Shown here piece by piece: positions 9,267-17,073 of a stretch of 39,845 nucleotides of DNA; within the stretch, counting starts at the first letter, position 1; the number at the start of each line of letters is the position of its first letter. The position numbers and the translations under genes were made by a program. The notes under the pieces are model-generated. The model made no database searches and had not been told where the DNA came from. It was given only the letters and a program-made list of their open reading frames with translations. The DNA comes from Nocardia sp. BSTN01 (GTDB taxonomy: Bacteria > Actinomycetota > Actinomycetes > Mycobacteriales > Mycobacteriaceae), in assembly GCF_015354405.1 (NCBI RefSeq), contig NZ_JADKYP010000058.1, positions 1 to 39,845 of the forward strand, in the 5' to 3' direction.

Positions 9267-12098
9267 TCAGCAGCTCCCGAGGGCGGTGCCCTGGTCCGAT
9301 CCGTAGCGGTGGCCGTGGCCGGGGCCCGGGGCGAGGGCGGAGAGCATATCGGCGGTGGTCTGCACCCAGCTCAGCCCCGGCAGCCACATCGGGTGTGGTG
9401 CGTCGTGGCGGGTCCCGATGAGATCGGGTGCGCGCCAGAGCAATCGCGGCGACCACTGCACCACCGGATCGGAGGAGTTGGCGAGGACGGTGGCGCCGCC
9501 GCGGTGCACCGCCGATGCCGGTGGGCCCGCCCACAGTGCGCCGCAGACCCGGGCGCGTTCGTCGCGATCGTCGGCGAAGATCGCGCTGCCCGCGGTCGCG
9601 CCCAGGCTCTGGCCGTAGACGTAGAGCTTCGGCGGATGGGCCAGGCCGGCCAGGTGTCGTTCGATTCCGGTGAACAGCGCCCGTGCCGAGCGTTCGGCGT
9701 CGGCCCGGGCGAACAGGAAGGTCGCCCAGCTGGGAGCCTGCGAATACTGCATGCCGACCAGCGTCGCGTCGCCGTCGAACCGCTCGTCCAGGCCGCGGGC
9801 GGCGCCGGCGTCGATCCAGCCCGATCCGGTCGGCACCATCATCACGAGGTGCCCGCGGTCGAATCCGCCGGATCGCTCGATCTCCCGAATCGCCAGCGCG
9901 ACACGAGAATCGAGATCCGGTGCCGAGTCGAGACCGATGTAGACGCGCACCGACCGGCCGCGTTCGGCGACGAATTTGCGCCCCTCCGCTCCGAGCGAGG
10001 CCCAGCTCACCGCCGATTCCGGACTGCCCGAGCGGGTGTAGGAGACCGGCCGCACCACTGTCGGGTCCATGGCGGCGTCGGCCGAGGCGAATGCCGAGCG
10101 CTGCCAATTCACGATGGCCGGAAGCAGGGCGAACTGGCAGGCGAGGACGGTGGCGGTGACCAGTGCCGCCGCCCGCAGTCGCCCCACATACCGTGCCGCC
10201 CAGCGCAAGCCGCGCAGGATGAGCAGGATCGGCACGACCACCGCGACGACGCCGATCGCCCAGTGCAGCCAGTACCGCGCACCGACCGGCGGAAAATTCA
10301 TGGCCGCCCGCAGCCGGTTCTGCCAGTACCAGGCGTGGATGAGAGTGGCACCGGTGATGGCACAGCACGCGATCACGATCGCATTCCGGAACCGCCTCGT
10401 CCGCGCGTCCGTGTCGATCGCCCAGTGTCCCAACACCTTCCGGCCGAGTCCCGCCACACCCAGCGCGATGAGCACCAGCAGGGCGGTGAGCAACGCCTGC
10501 GCGACCGAGGTGCGCGGAAGCAGCCCCGGCGCCAGCGACGCGGAAACTCCCGCCGCCGAGGCCATCAGGGTGCCGGTCCGAGGCGTGCCCATGGTGACGA
10601 GACGGCGGATCGCCGTGCCGAGTGCATGCCGCGCGCGCTCGGACGAGTGGGAAGACCGTGTCGTGGCGGTCGTCTCGCCGGGTGACGATGGTACGAAACA
10701 TGTTCGGACGGTGGCGTCGGGGACACCGATCGACGACGAAGTGCCCTGTGCGCCAGTGGTAGCGGCGGGATGGAGTGAACGCTTCCGCGTCGATCGGTGG
10801 TTACCGTTCGTGCCAGGGCCAGGGCCAGGGCCAGGGCCAGGGCTTGTGCCCGGCGTTGCTGTCCTTCGTCGGTCGCTGGCCGGTTGGGTTCGCGAAATCT
10901 CTCGTCGCGCGCCCGGACGCCGCAACGGTGAAAGTTCCAGCGCCGTAACGGCCGGCCACGCCCGCTCGGCCGCCCATCCGCCGGCGCCGCCTCCCGCCGC
11001 GGCTGTCGCCGGGGCGCCAAGCCACAGGCCGATCCCGTCGACACCCCGCACGGTAAAGCTGCGTAGCTGAACAGCGTTGCGCGACAGCCATTCGCGCGCG
11101 CTTCGGGCGGTCCGCGACGCGGCCACACCGATGCGTACGGCGGGGAGAATGCGCCGATCGTGATTGCCGATACTTCCACCCGAGCGCCGGCACCAACTGC
11201 GCCTGGCCGATGCGCGACGAGAATCCGACCACGGCGACCACCGATTCGCCGGTGGCGCTGTGCATTGTCCTTCCCGACGCGGCCGGATGGTGCGGCGGAC
11301 GATGGCGAACACCGCCGCCACCATCAGCAGCACCAAGGCGAGCCGGGCCAGGACGTGGACCATCTGCGGTCCGAGTTCCGTTCCGGACAGCTCTCGGCCG
11401 AACAAATATTCGGGCATCGGCGCGGCGTAGTTCTGGCGGCGGGAGTTCAGATCCACCGCCGCGGTGGCGATCGTCGCCATCGTGGTGCAACGGGTGCGGG
11501 CGAGCGGATCGCCGCGCGTATCGCAGGCGGCGAACATGCGGCTTTCGAGAGCGTTGTCGATGGCTCGGCGCGCCCACGGACCGAGCGGATGGCCGCGGAC
11601 TTTGGCGTAGCGCAGCAGGTCGTAGCCGAGGTCGTGGGCCTTGCAGGCGGTGTCGAATTCGGCGGGCAGCGGAATCGGCGAGGAGCACTCACCGGACGGG
11701 TCGACCGGCATACCGGCCGCTTGAACCGGCCGATAACCCTGTGTCGCAGGGAAATCCGCGGGAATCACCGCCAGCTCCGGCCGGTCACCGGTCAGCGCGC
11801 GCACCGCATCCCGCGCGGCCGTGTTCTCCGGCGCGGGGCCGACCTCGGCCGCCTCCGCCGCCGGCGACAACGACACCAGGACCGCGATCACCGCCGCGAC
11901 AACGGCGACGATCGCGCGTAAATACTCACGCCGCCAATGCCTTTCGCTACCCGTCCCGGCCGGCAACGGCATCACCGGCGCCGACTCACCGTCGTGCCCG
12001 CGCCACGTCCGACGGCCGTCGCGGCCCGGCCCGGCGTCGACCGCCGTGATCCCGCTGTCCCCGCGCGGCGACCCACCCGCATCCGCAATATCGCTCAT
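9267..12098 (-). CDS. Phospholipase A2-like domain fused in frame to an Abhydrolase_9 membrane hydrolase
   Basis: The frame is open without a stop for 943 aa from ATG 12098. Residues about 60-80 are a membrane or signal segment (LRAIVAVVAAVIAVLVSL). Next comes a prokaryotic phospholipase A2-like domain with catalytic His-Asp in TACKAHDLGYDLLRYA. A second membrane segment follows (LARLALVLLMVAAVFAIV). About 220 residues of poor coding quality come next, then four membrane segments beginning SLAPGLLPRTS and a serine-hydrolase domain (VRVYIGLDSAPDLDSRV; nucleophile in YGQSLGATAG; SDPVVQWSPRLLWR; GPGHGHRYG). The last part matches the Abhydrolase_9_N plus Abhydrolase_9 family. These are normally two proteins. 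If translation restarts, the hydrolase probably begins at ATG 10592 (441 aa). The linker may contain compensating frameshifts. Both domains are clear; whether one polypeptide is made is uncertain. Confidence 0.65.
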   Translation of the reverse strand: MSDIADAGGSPRGDSGITAVDAGPGRDGRRTWRGHDGESAPVMPLPAGTGSERHWRREYLRAIVAVVAAVIAVLVSLSPAAEAAEVGPAPENTAARDAVRALTGDRPELAVIPADFPATQGYRPVQAAGMPVDPSGECSSPIPLPAEFDTACKAHDLGYDLLRYAKVRGHPLGPWARRAIDNALESRMFAACDTRGDPLARTRCTTMATIATAAVDLNSRRQNYAAPMPEYLFGRELSGTELGPQMVHVLARLALVLLMVAAVFAIVRRTIRPRREGQCTAPPANRWSPWSDSRRASARRSWCRRSGGSIGNHDRRILPAVRIGVAASRTARSAREWLSRNAVQLRSFTVRGVDGIGLWLGAPATAAAGGGAGGWAAERAWPAVTALELSPLRRPGARREISRTQPASDRRRTATPGTSPGPGPGPGPGTNGNHRSTRKRSLHPAATTGAQGTSSSIGVPDATVRTCFVPSSPGETTATTRSSHSSERARHALGTAIRRLVTMGTPRTGTLMASAAGVSASLAPGLLPRTSVAQALLTALLVLIALGVAGLGRKVLGHWAIDTDARTRRFRNAIVIACCAITGATLIHAWYWQNRLRAAMNFPPVGARYWLHWAIGVVAVVVPILLILRGLRWAARYVGRLRAAALVTATVLACQFALLPAIVNWQRSAFASADAAMDPTVVRPVSYTRSGSPESAVSWASLGAEGRKFVAERGRSVRVYIGLDSAPDLDSRVALAIREIERSGGFDRGHLVMMVPTGSGWIDAGAARGLDERFDGDATLVGMQYSQAPSWATFLFARADAERSARALFTGIERHLAGLAHPPKLYVYGQSLGATAGSAIFADDRDERARVCGALWAGPPASAVHRGGATVLANSSDPVVQWSPRLLWRAPDLIGTRHDAPHPMWLPGLSWVQTTADMLSALAPGPGHGHRYGSDQGTALGSC
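10593..11265 (-). other. Anomalous linker between the two hydrolase domains
   Basis: The frame joining the two domains is open here, but its composition is poor (many Arg, Ser, Trp; low GC at third positions in places). From ATG 11265 another minus-strand frame (MHSATGESVVAVVGFSSR, running to about 11166) has about 94% G/C at third positions, as real genes here do. That frame stays open to 10801. This suggests one or two indels, or decay of an intergenic region. A third frame is also open over part of it. Confidence 0.45.
10813..10842. repeat. Hexanucleotide tandem repeat (CCAGGG)5
   Basis: Five perfect copies of CCAGGG lie in the anomalous linker. On the minus strand they read as Gly-Pro repeats in the joined frame, or as Pro-Trp repeats in the frame ending at 10801. 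Length changes in six-base steps would keep either frame. Confidence 0.9.
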
Positions 12099-12163
12099 GG
12101 CGGTTGAAGGTAGAAATCGGGAACCGGCGCACACCTCCCGCTGCGGATCGATTTCGGCACCGC

Positions 12164-12201
12164 TACCGGGGTGCGCGCGGGCAGCGGTGTCATACCGGGG
12201 T
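12164..12201 (+). promoter_or_regulatory. Direct repeat TACCGGGGT upstream of the histidine kinase gene
   Basis: TACCGGGGT occurs at 12164-12172 and 12193-12201, 29 nt apart, in the 167-nt region between the divergent phospholipase-like and histidine kinase genes. It could be a response-regulator binding site. No direct evidence supports this. Confidence 0.25.
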
Positions 12202-12252
12202 AGGGGGTGGGATGTCGATCCCGGGGGTGAGGACGGATCGGCGGCGACTTCC

Positions 12253-12258
12253 TAGGCT
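12253..12258 (+). promoter_or_regulatory. -10 box of a leaderless histidine kinase transcript
   Basis: TAGGCT is followed by 7 nt and ATG 12266. No Shine-Dalgarno sequence precedes the ATG, which agrees with a leaderless mRNA. Confidence 0.5.
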
Positions 12259-12265
12259 CGTCACC

Positions 12266-13513
12266 ATGACACGGGCGATACGAGTGGCGCGGCAGGCGCG
12301 GGCGGCGGCGCGAACTCCGGGCCGGGCGCGGCTGTGGTTCGACATGGCGACGGTGGTGGTCATCGGAACGCTGTTCGCGGTCGGCTGGCCCACCCTGCAC
12401 CTCACCCATCAGGTGCCGGCCGGCGCGCAGCCGTTCATCGCCGCGCTGGCCGTATTCCCGCTGGCGCTGATCCGCGTCAATCCGTCTCTGGGCTGGGCCA
12501 TCTCCGCCGGCGCGGCCTTGCTGATCGCGCTGGCCATCCCGCATCAGCCCGGCAATGATCTGCCGTTCCAGGTCGTCCACATCCTGGTGTTGTTCGCGTT
12601 GCTGTTCGCGGTGGCGGTGCGGGCGCCGATGCAGATCGTGCTGATCGCCTGGATCGCGTCGTCCCTGCTGTTCGCGACCACCATGGCGGGAACCAGCTCC
12701 TTCGCGGAGGCGGGGTTCGGCTGGCCGCTGGCGATGACCGGGCTGGTCGGATTCGGTCTGCTGGTGCGCTGGCTGGTGCTGTCGCGGCAGGCGCTGGTGC
12801 GCCAGGAGGAGCAGAACGAACTGGAACGAGCCCGCCGCGCGATCCTCGAGGAAAAGGCCCGCATCGCGCGCGATCTGCACGATGTGGTCGCCCACCACAT
12901 GTCGATGGTCGTGGTACAGGCGCAGACCGCGCCCTATCGGGTGCCGGACGTGTCCGAGGCGGCCCGCGCGGAATTCGATTCCATCGGCGCGTCCGCCCGG
13001 GAGGCGCTCAACGAGATTCGCAGCATGCTCGGCGTCCTGCGCAGCGACGGTCAGCTGCCCGAACACGCCCCGCAGCCGGTCGCCGCCGACGTGGTGTCGA
13101 TGTTGGACGGCGTGCGCCGCGCGGGCGTGCACATCGACTGGACCATCGACGGTCCGCTGGCCACGGTCCCCGATACCGTCGGCCTCGCGCTGTACCGGAT
13201 CGTGCAGGAGTCGCTGTCGAACGTGTCCCGGCATGCGCCGGGGGCGGCGGTCACCGTGACCGTGACGGTGACCGCGCAGGCGGTGGAGGTTCTGGTGGCC
13301 AACGACGCCGGGACGGGCGGGGCGCCGGTGGGGAGTTCGGACGGCAGCGGCATCTCCGGTATGCGCGCCCGGGCGGAATCCATCGGCGGCATGCTGGCCG
13401 CCGGCCCGCGCTCCGAAGGTGGCTTCCAGGTGTATGCGCGGTTACCGATCCACGTCGAGGAAGGAACCGTCGAGGCAGCCGCCGCGACCGCGCTGCCGGG
13501 CGCGCGGAACTGA
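12266..13513 (+). CDS. Sensor histidine kinase, NarL/HisKA_3 type (module A)
   Basis: This 415-aa membrane sensor has about five transmembrane segments in residues 28-172 and no large extracytoplasmic loop, so it probably senses the membrane itself. A short coiled stretch (QEEQNELERARRAILEEKAR) leads to the HisKA_3 dimerisation domain with phospho-acceptor His205 (ARIARDLHDVVAHHMS). The HATPase domain has an N-box near VQESLSNVSRHAPG and a G-box DGSGISGMRARAESIGG. The partner regulator is at 14500, after the uppP gene. The operon order HK-uppP-RR-STK suggests a role in sensing the undecaprenyl cycle or envelope damage; that is inference. Confidence 0.92.
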   Translation: MTRAIRVARQARAAARTPGRARLWFDMATVVVIGTLFAVGWPTLHLTHQVPAGAQPFIAALAVFPLALIRVNPSLGWAISAGAALLIALAIPHQPGNDLPFQVVHILVLFALLFAVAVRAPMQIVLIAWIASSLLFATTMAGTSSFAEAGFGWPLAMTGLVGFGLLVRWLVLSRQALVRQEEQNELERARRAILEEKARIARDLHDVVAHHMSMVVVQAQTAPYRVPDVSEAARAEFDSIGASAREALNEIRSMLGVLRSDGQLPEHAPQPVAADVVSMLDGVRRAGVHIDWTIDGPLATVPDTVGLALYRIVQESLSNVSRHAPGAAVTVTVTVTAQAVEVLVANDAGTGGAPVGSSDGSGISGMRARAESIGGMLAAGPRSEGGFQVYARLPIHVEEGTVEAAAATALPGARN

Positions 13514-13541
13514 GCCGGCCGTCGTGTAAGACTTAGCGGCG

Positions 13542-14492
13542 ATGCTCACCTATTTCCAAGCCATCGTGATCGGCGCGCTGCAGGGCGTCACCGAATTGTT
13601 CCCCATCTCCAGCCTGGGCCATTCCGTGCTGGTGCCGGCCTGGCTGGGCGGCAGCTGGGAGAAACTGGTCACCGAGGGCGACTCCGACAACGGCACCCCG
13701 TACCTGGCCTTCGTGGTCGCCCTGCACGTGGCGACCGCGATCGCGCTGCTGGGCTATTACTGGCGGGATTGGCGCGACATCATCGTCGGCTTCGTGACCA
13801 CGCTGCGCACCCGGCGTATCGAGACCTCGTCGCAGCGGCTGGCCTGGTTGATCGTGCTGGCGACCATTCCCGTCGGGGTGCTCGGCCTGCTGCTGGAACA
13901 TCCGCTGCGCACGATGTTCGCGACGCCGATCTACGCGAGCATCTTCCTCACCCTCAACGGTGTGGTGCTGATCGTCGGCGAGGGCCTGCGGCGGCGCAAC
14001 GCACCCTCGCTGGCCGAATACGGTCGCCGCTTCGCCGCTGACGAGGCGCGCGCCGATGCACAGGCACGGGGCGTGGCGCTCCAAGAGGATCTCGAGGTCC
14101 CCTCCGACGAGCGGCTGGCGGCGCTGTCGGTCAAGGACGCCCTCGGTATCGGCCTGGCCCAATCCGGTGCGCTGCTGGCCGGATTCAGCCGCTCCGGCCT
14201 GACCATGGTCGGTGGTCTGCTGCGCGGACTCGATCACGAGGACACCGCGAAATTCGCCTTCCTGCTCGCCACTCCGGTGATCCTGGCCGCGGGTGTGCTG
14301 AAGCTACCGGAACTGGCCGGTCCGGAGGCCGCCGGAATCCACGGTCAGGCGCTGGTCGGCGCGATCGTCGCCGGCCTCGCGGCGTGGTTCGCGGTGCGAT
14401 TCCTGGAGCGGTTCTTCAAGTCCCGCACGCTGCTGCCGTTCGCGGTCTACTGCTTGGTGGCGGGGCTGCTGTCGATCATCAGATTCCTCTGA
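13542..14492 (+). CDS. uppP: Undecaprenyl-diphosphatase (bacitracin resistance, BacA family)
   Basis: UppP removes a phosphate from undecaprenyl pyrophosphate at the outer membrane face, recycling the lipid carrier for peptidoglycan and other envelope polymers. The 316-aa protein has the N-terminal motif TELFPISSLGHS (Glu18, Ser24, His27) and the second motif GFSRSG with Arg217. The usual PGTSRSG is here AGFSRSG, which loses the Pro and Thr but keeps the Ser-Arg-Ser-Gly core. A charged insert of about 35 residues (160-195) makes it longer than the usual 270 or so. It has several membrane segments. It sits between a histidine kinase (28 nt upstream) and its regulator (7 nt downstream), an unusual place. 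No good ribosome binding site is seen, so it may rely on coupling. Confidence 0.93.
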   Translation: MLTYFQAIVIGALQGVTELFPISSLGHSVLVPAWLGGSWEKLVTEGDSDNGTPYLAFVVALHVATAIALLGYYWRDWRDIIVGFVTTLRTRRIETSSQRLAWLIVLATIPVGVLGLLLEHPLRTMFATPIYASIFLTLNGVVLIVGEGLRRRNAPSLAEYGRRFAADEARADAQARGVALQEDLEVPSDERLAALSVKDALGIGLAQSGALLAGFSRSGLTMVGGLLRGLDHEDTAKFAFLLATPVILAAGVLKLPELAGPEAAGIHGQALVGAIVAGLAAWFAVRFLERFFKSRTLLPFAVYCLVAGLLSIIRFL

Positions 14493-14499
14493 GGCGGAT

Positions 14500-15159
14500 A
14501 TGCCCATCACCGTATTGATCGCCGACGATCAGGCGATGGTCCGGCAGGGGTTCGGCGCGCTGCTGGCCGCCCAGCCCGATATCAGCGTCATCGGCGACGC
14601 GGCCAACGGCGCGATCGCGGTGGCCGAGGCCAAACGGCTGCGACCCGATGTGGTGCTGATGGATGTGCGCATGCCGGAGATGAACGGGCTCGAGGCGGCG
14701 CGCGCCATTCTGGCCGCCGGATTCGATCCGCCGGTGCGCGTGCTGATGCTGACCACCTTCGATATCGACGACTACGTGTACGAGGCATTGGGCCTGGGCG
14801 CCAGCGGATTCCTTCTCAAGGACGCACCCGCGGACGAATTGGTGCGCGCGGTGCGCGTCGTGGCCGAGGGGCAGGCGCTGCTCGCGCCGACGGTCACCCG
14901 CCGGTTGATCGCCGATGTCACTCGCCGTCGCGCCCGCCCCAAACCCGCCCCCGCCCTGAACGCGCTGACCCCGCGCGAACGCGAAGTACTCGAGCTGATC
15001 GCCAAGGGCATGTCGAACACCGAGATCGCCGAGGCGCTGTTCGTCGCCGAGCAGACCGTGAAAACCCATGTGTCCAAGGTGTTTTCCAAACTCGATCTGC
15101 GTGATCGCGCGCAAGCCGTGGTGATCGCCTACGAATCCGGCCTGGTCACGCCGGGTTGA
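14500..15159 (+). CDS. Response regulator, NarL/LuxR family (module A)
   Basis: This 219-aa regulator has a receiver domain with acidic pair Asp9-Asp10, phospho-acceptor Asp55 (VVLMDVRMPEMNG), Thr in LMLTTFD, and Lys107 in FLLKDAP. A short linker leads to a LuxR-type helix-turn-helix (ALTPREREVLELIAKGMSNTEIAEALFVAEQTVKTHVSKV, residues about 150-190). All phosphorylation residues are present. The cognate kinase is almost surely the HK at 12266. It is 7 nt after uppP. Confidence 0.95.
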   Translation: MPITVLIADDQAMVRQGFGALLAAQPDISVIGDAANGAIAVAEAKRLRPDVVLMDVRMPEMNGLEAARAILAAGFDPPVRVLMLTTFDIDDYVYEALGLGASGFLLKDAPADELVRAVRVVAEGQALLAPTVTRRLIADVTRRRARPKPAPALNALTPREREVLELIAKGMSNTEIAEALFVAEQTVKTHVSKVFSKLDLRDRAQAVVIAYESGLVTPG

Positions 15160-15169
15160 GCGATCCGGG

Positions 15170-15175
15170 TAGGAT
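15170..15175 (+). promoter_or_regulatory. Candidate internal -10 box before the Ser/Thr kinase gene
   Basis: TAGGAT fits TANNNT and would start transcription near 15183, giving a leader of about 28 nt with GGAAGGGGG (15195-15203). The kinase may therefore be expressed apart from the upstream operon. Confidence 0.4.
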
Positions 15176-15210
15176 CGCGACCTGGTACGTCGCCGGAAGG
15201 GGGAACGTAG

Positions 15211-17037
15211 GTGTTGAACAACGGTGACGTGTTCGCCGGCTTCACCGTGGAGCGACTGCTCGGTCAAGGGGGGATGGGATCGGTCTATCTGGCGCGGCAT
15301 CCGCGTCTGCCCCGGTTGACCGCGCTGAAACTGCTGAATCGTGAGCTGTACACCGATGCCGAGATCCGCGCCCGCTTCGAACGCGAGGCCGATCTGTGCG
15401 CACAACTCGACCATCCCGGCATCGTCGCCGTCTACGACCGCGGCGTCGAGGACGATCAGCTGTGGATCTGCATGCAATACGTGGACGGTGTCGACGCCGC
15501 CACCGTGAATCCGCTGACCCTGCCGCCGGAGCGGGCGGTGCAGATCGTCGAAGGTGTCGCCGACGCACTGGATTACGCCCACGGCAACGGTGTGCTGCAC
15601 CGAGATGTGAAGCCCGCCAACATCCTGCTGGCCCGGGCGGTGAGCGGCAAGGGTGAGCGGGTCTTTCTCACCGATTTCGGAATCGCCCGGCTGCGTGAGG
15701 ATTCCACGCACCTCACCCAGGCCGGCATGTTCACCGCCACCCTGGCCTACGCCTCACCGGAACAGATGACCGGTGTCGAACTCGACCACCGCTCCGATCA
15801 GTATTCGCTGGCGTGCGCCCTCTACTGGCTGCTCACCGGAACCGGGCCGTTCGACTCCGAACATCCCACCGAAGTGATCCGCGGCCACCTGCAACTGCCG
15901 GTCCCGCCCGCCAGTGCGCGGCGCGCCGGACTGTCCCCGGCGATGGACGGGGTGATCGCCCGCGCCATGGCCAAGCGAGCGTCCGAAAGATTCGGCAGCT
16001 GTATGGAATTCGCGGCCGCGGCGCGGGCGGCGCTGAACGCGCCCGCGGGGATGCCGACGACGAGTGGTGCGGCTCCGACACTCATCCGGCCGGGCGGGCC
16101 GTCGCCCGTGCAGCCGAACTCGCCGCGAGTGCCCGCCGGACCGCATCCCGGTACCCACACGCAGGGATACCCGCCGGCGAACGGTGCTCGCGTGCCCGCC
16201 GGACCGCATCCCGCCACCCATACGCAGGGATACCCGCCGGCGAACGGTGCTCGCGTGCCTACCGTGGTTCCCATTGGGGGACAGCATTATTCGCCGGCCG
16301 CGAATAACGCCGGCCCGGCGAATGCCGCGTCCGCTCGGGCGCCGATGCCGGCCGCGACACACTCTCCCGCAGGGTATTCCGCGCCGCCGCCCGGCTACCC
16401 GCCCGCCCCGGGCTCGGGCTACCGGCCGCAGCCGCCGAAGCGCTCGCGCGCGATGGTGGCCGCGATCATCGTCGCCGTGCTGGTGGTGGTGGCCATCGTC
16501 GTCGCGGTCGTCGTGGTTGTGTTGCAGAAGAATTCGAAGGGCAACGATTTCGCCGCCATGAAGTCGACCTTCCCGCAGTTGGTGAAGCCTTCGGCGACGG
16601 GCAGCAGTGGCGACGGATACGACGGTCAGTCCTGTTTCCGTGAGACCGACGGCAAGACTCTGCGCACGCCGGGCGACGCCGCCGATCTCCGTCTGGGTTC
16701 GTGGACAGCGGCCTGGGACTGCTGGGGAGCGGTGGACAAGCCCGAATACGCCATCCTGTCCTACGACTCGTCATCGGATTCGCAACGCGTGATCGCGGGG
16801 TTGCCCGCCAACCGGAAGGGAGCGGGCGTCACGGGTAGCGACATCGAATATGACAGCTACATGTGGAAGACGGCCGACTCCGCGATCCCGAACGAATTCT
16901 GGAAGGTCATCGCCTTCCGGGATTCGACGCGGTCGAGGTATCTGATCGTCGCGCACAACCAGTACTGGCCCAGCTTGCAGGAGGGCAAGACGTACCAGGA
17001 GTTCGACACCTGGTGCAACGAGATGCCCATGGCCTAG
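15211..17037 (+). CDS. Receptor-type Ser/Thr protein kinase, PknB-like (module A)
   Basis: The 608-aa protein starts at GTG with GGAAGGGGG upstream. The kinase domain (about 9-275) is complete: Gly loop GQGGMGSVY (18-26), Lys40 (TALKLL), HRDVKPANIL (130-139), DFGIAR (155-160), and ASPE at 181-184. A Pro/Gly-rich linker (280-410) contains a tandem 21-residue repeat. One membrane segment lies near 414-439 (very Val-rich), followed by about 168 extracytoplasmic residues with three cysteines. That sensor region has no PASTA repeats and I do not recognise it (GYDGQSCFRETDGKT; DTWCNEMPMA at the end). The position after HK-uppP-RR suggests phospho-control of envelope functions. The ligand is unknown. 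Confidence 0.93.
   Translation: MLNNGDVFAGFTVERLLGQGGMGSVYLARHPRLPRLTALKLLNRELYTDAEIRARFEREADLCAQLDHPGIVAVYDRGVEDDQLWICMQYVDGVDAATVNPLTLPPERAVQIVEGVADALDYAHGNGVLHRDVKPANILLARAVSGKGERVFLTDFGIARLREDSTHLTQAGMFTATLAYASPEQMTGVELDHRSDQYSLACALYWLLTGTGPFDSEHPTEVIRGHLQLPVPPASARRAGLSPAMDGVIARAMAKRASERFGSCMEFAAAARAALNAPAGMPTTSGAAPTLIRPGGPSPVQPNSPRVPAGPHPGTHTQGYPPANGARVPAGPHPATHTQGYPPANGARVPTVVPIGGQHYSPAANNAGPANAASARAPMPAATHSPAGYSAPPPGYPPAPGSGYRPQPPKRSRAMVAAIIVAVLVVVAIVVAVVVVVLQKNSKGNDFAAMKSTFPQLVKPSATGSSGDGYDGQSCFRETDGKTLRTPGDAADLRLGSWTAAWDCWGAVDKPEYAILSYDSSSDSQRVIAGLPANRKGAGVTGSDIEYDSYMWKTADSAIPNEFWKVIAFRDSTRSRYLIVAHNQYWPSLQEGKTYQEFDTWCNEMPMA
16126..16251 (+). repeat. Tandem 63-bp repeat in the kinase linker
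   Basis: Two near-identical 63-bp units (16126-16188 and 16189-16251) encode RVPAGPHPGTHTQGYPPANGA and the same with Ala for Gly; a third partial unit (RVP) follows. The unit length is a multiple of three, so copy number can vary without breaking the frame. Confidence 0.95.
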
Positions 17038-17053
17038 GCAAGCTGGGCCGCCG

Positions 17054-17069
17054 GGTCCGCCGGCGGACC
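17054..17069. terminator. Palindrome between convergent kinase and pfkA genes
   Basis: GGTCCGCC-GGCGGACC is a perfect 16-bp palindrome within the 36 nt between the two stop codons. As RNA it gives a 6-bp stem with a CCGG loop. It may be a weak shared terminator. Confidence 0.35.
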
Positions 17070-17073
17070 TCGC

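Noticed and set aside
8569-10701. 710-aa minus-strand frame overlapping the MarR and hydrolase genes
   Set aside because: It lies in a different frame from both real genes and is dominated by Arg/Pro/His.
10813-10842. The hexamer repeat as a phase-variation switch
   Set aside because: Six-base units do not shift the frame, so copy-number change cannot turn the gene on or off by translation.
17054-17069. Palindrome as an att site or mobile-element end
   Set aside because: It is a single 16-bp palindrome with no matching copy, integrase or target duplication nearby.
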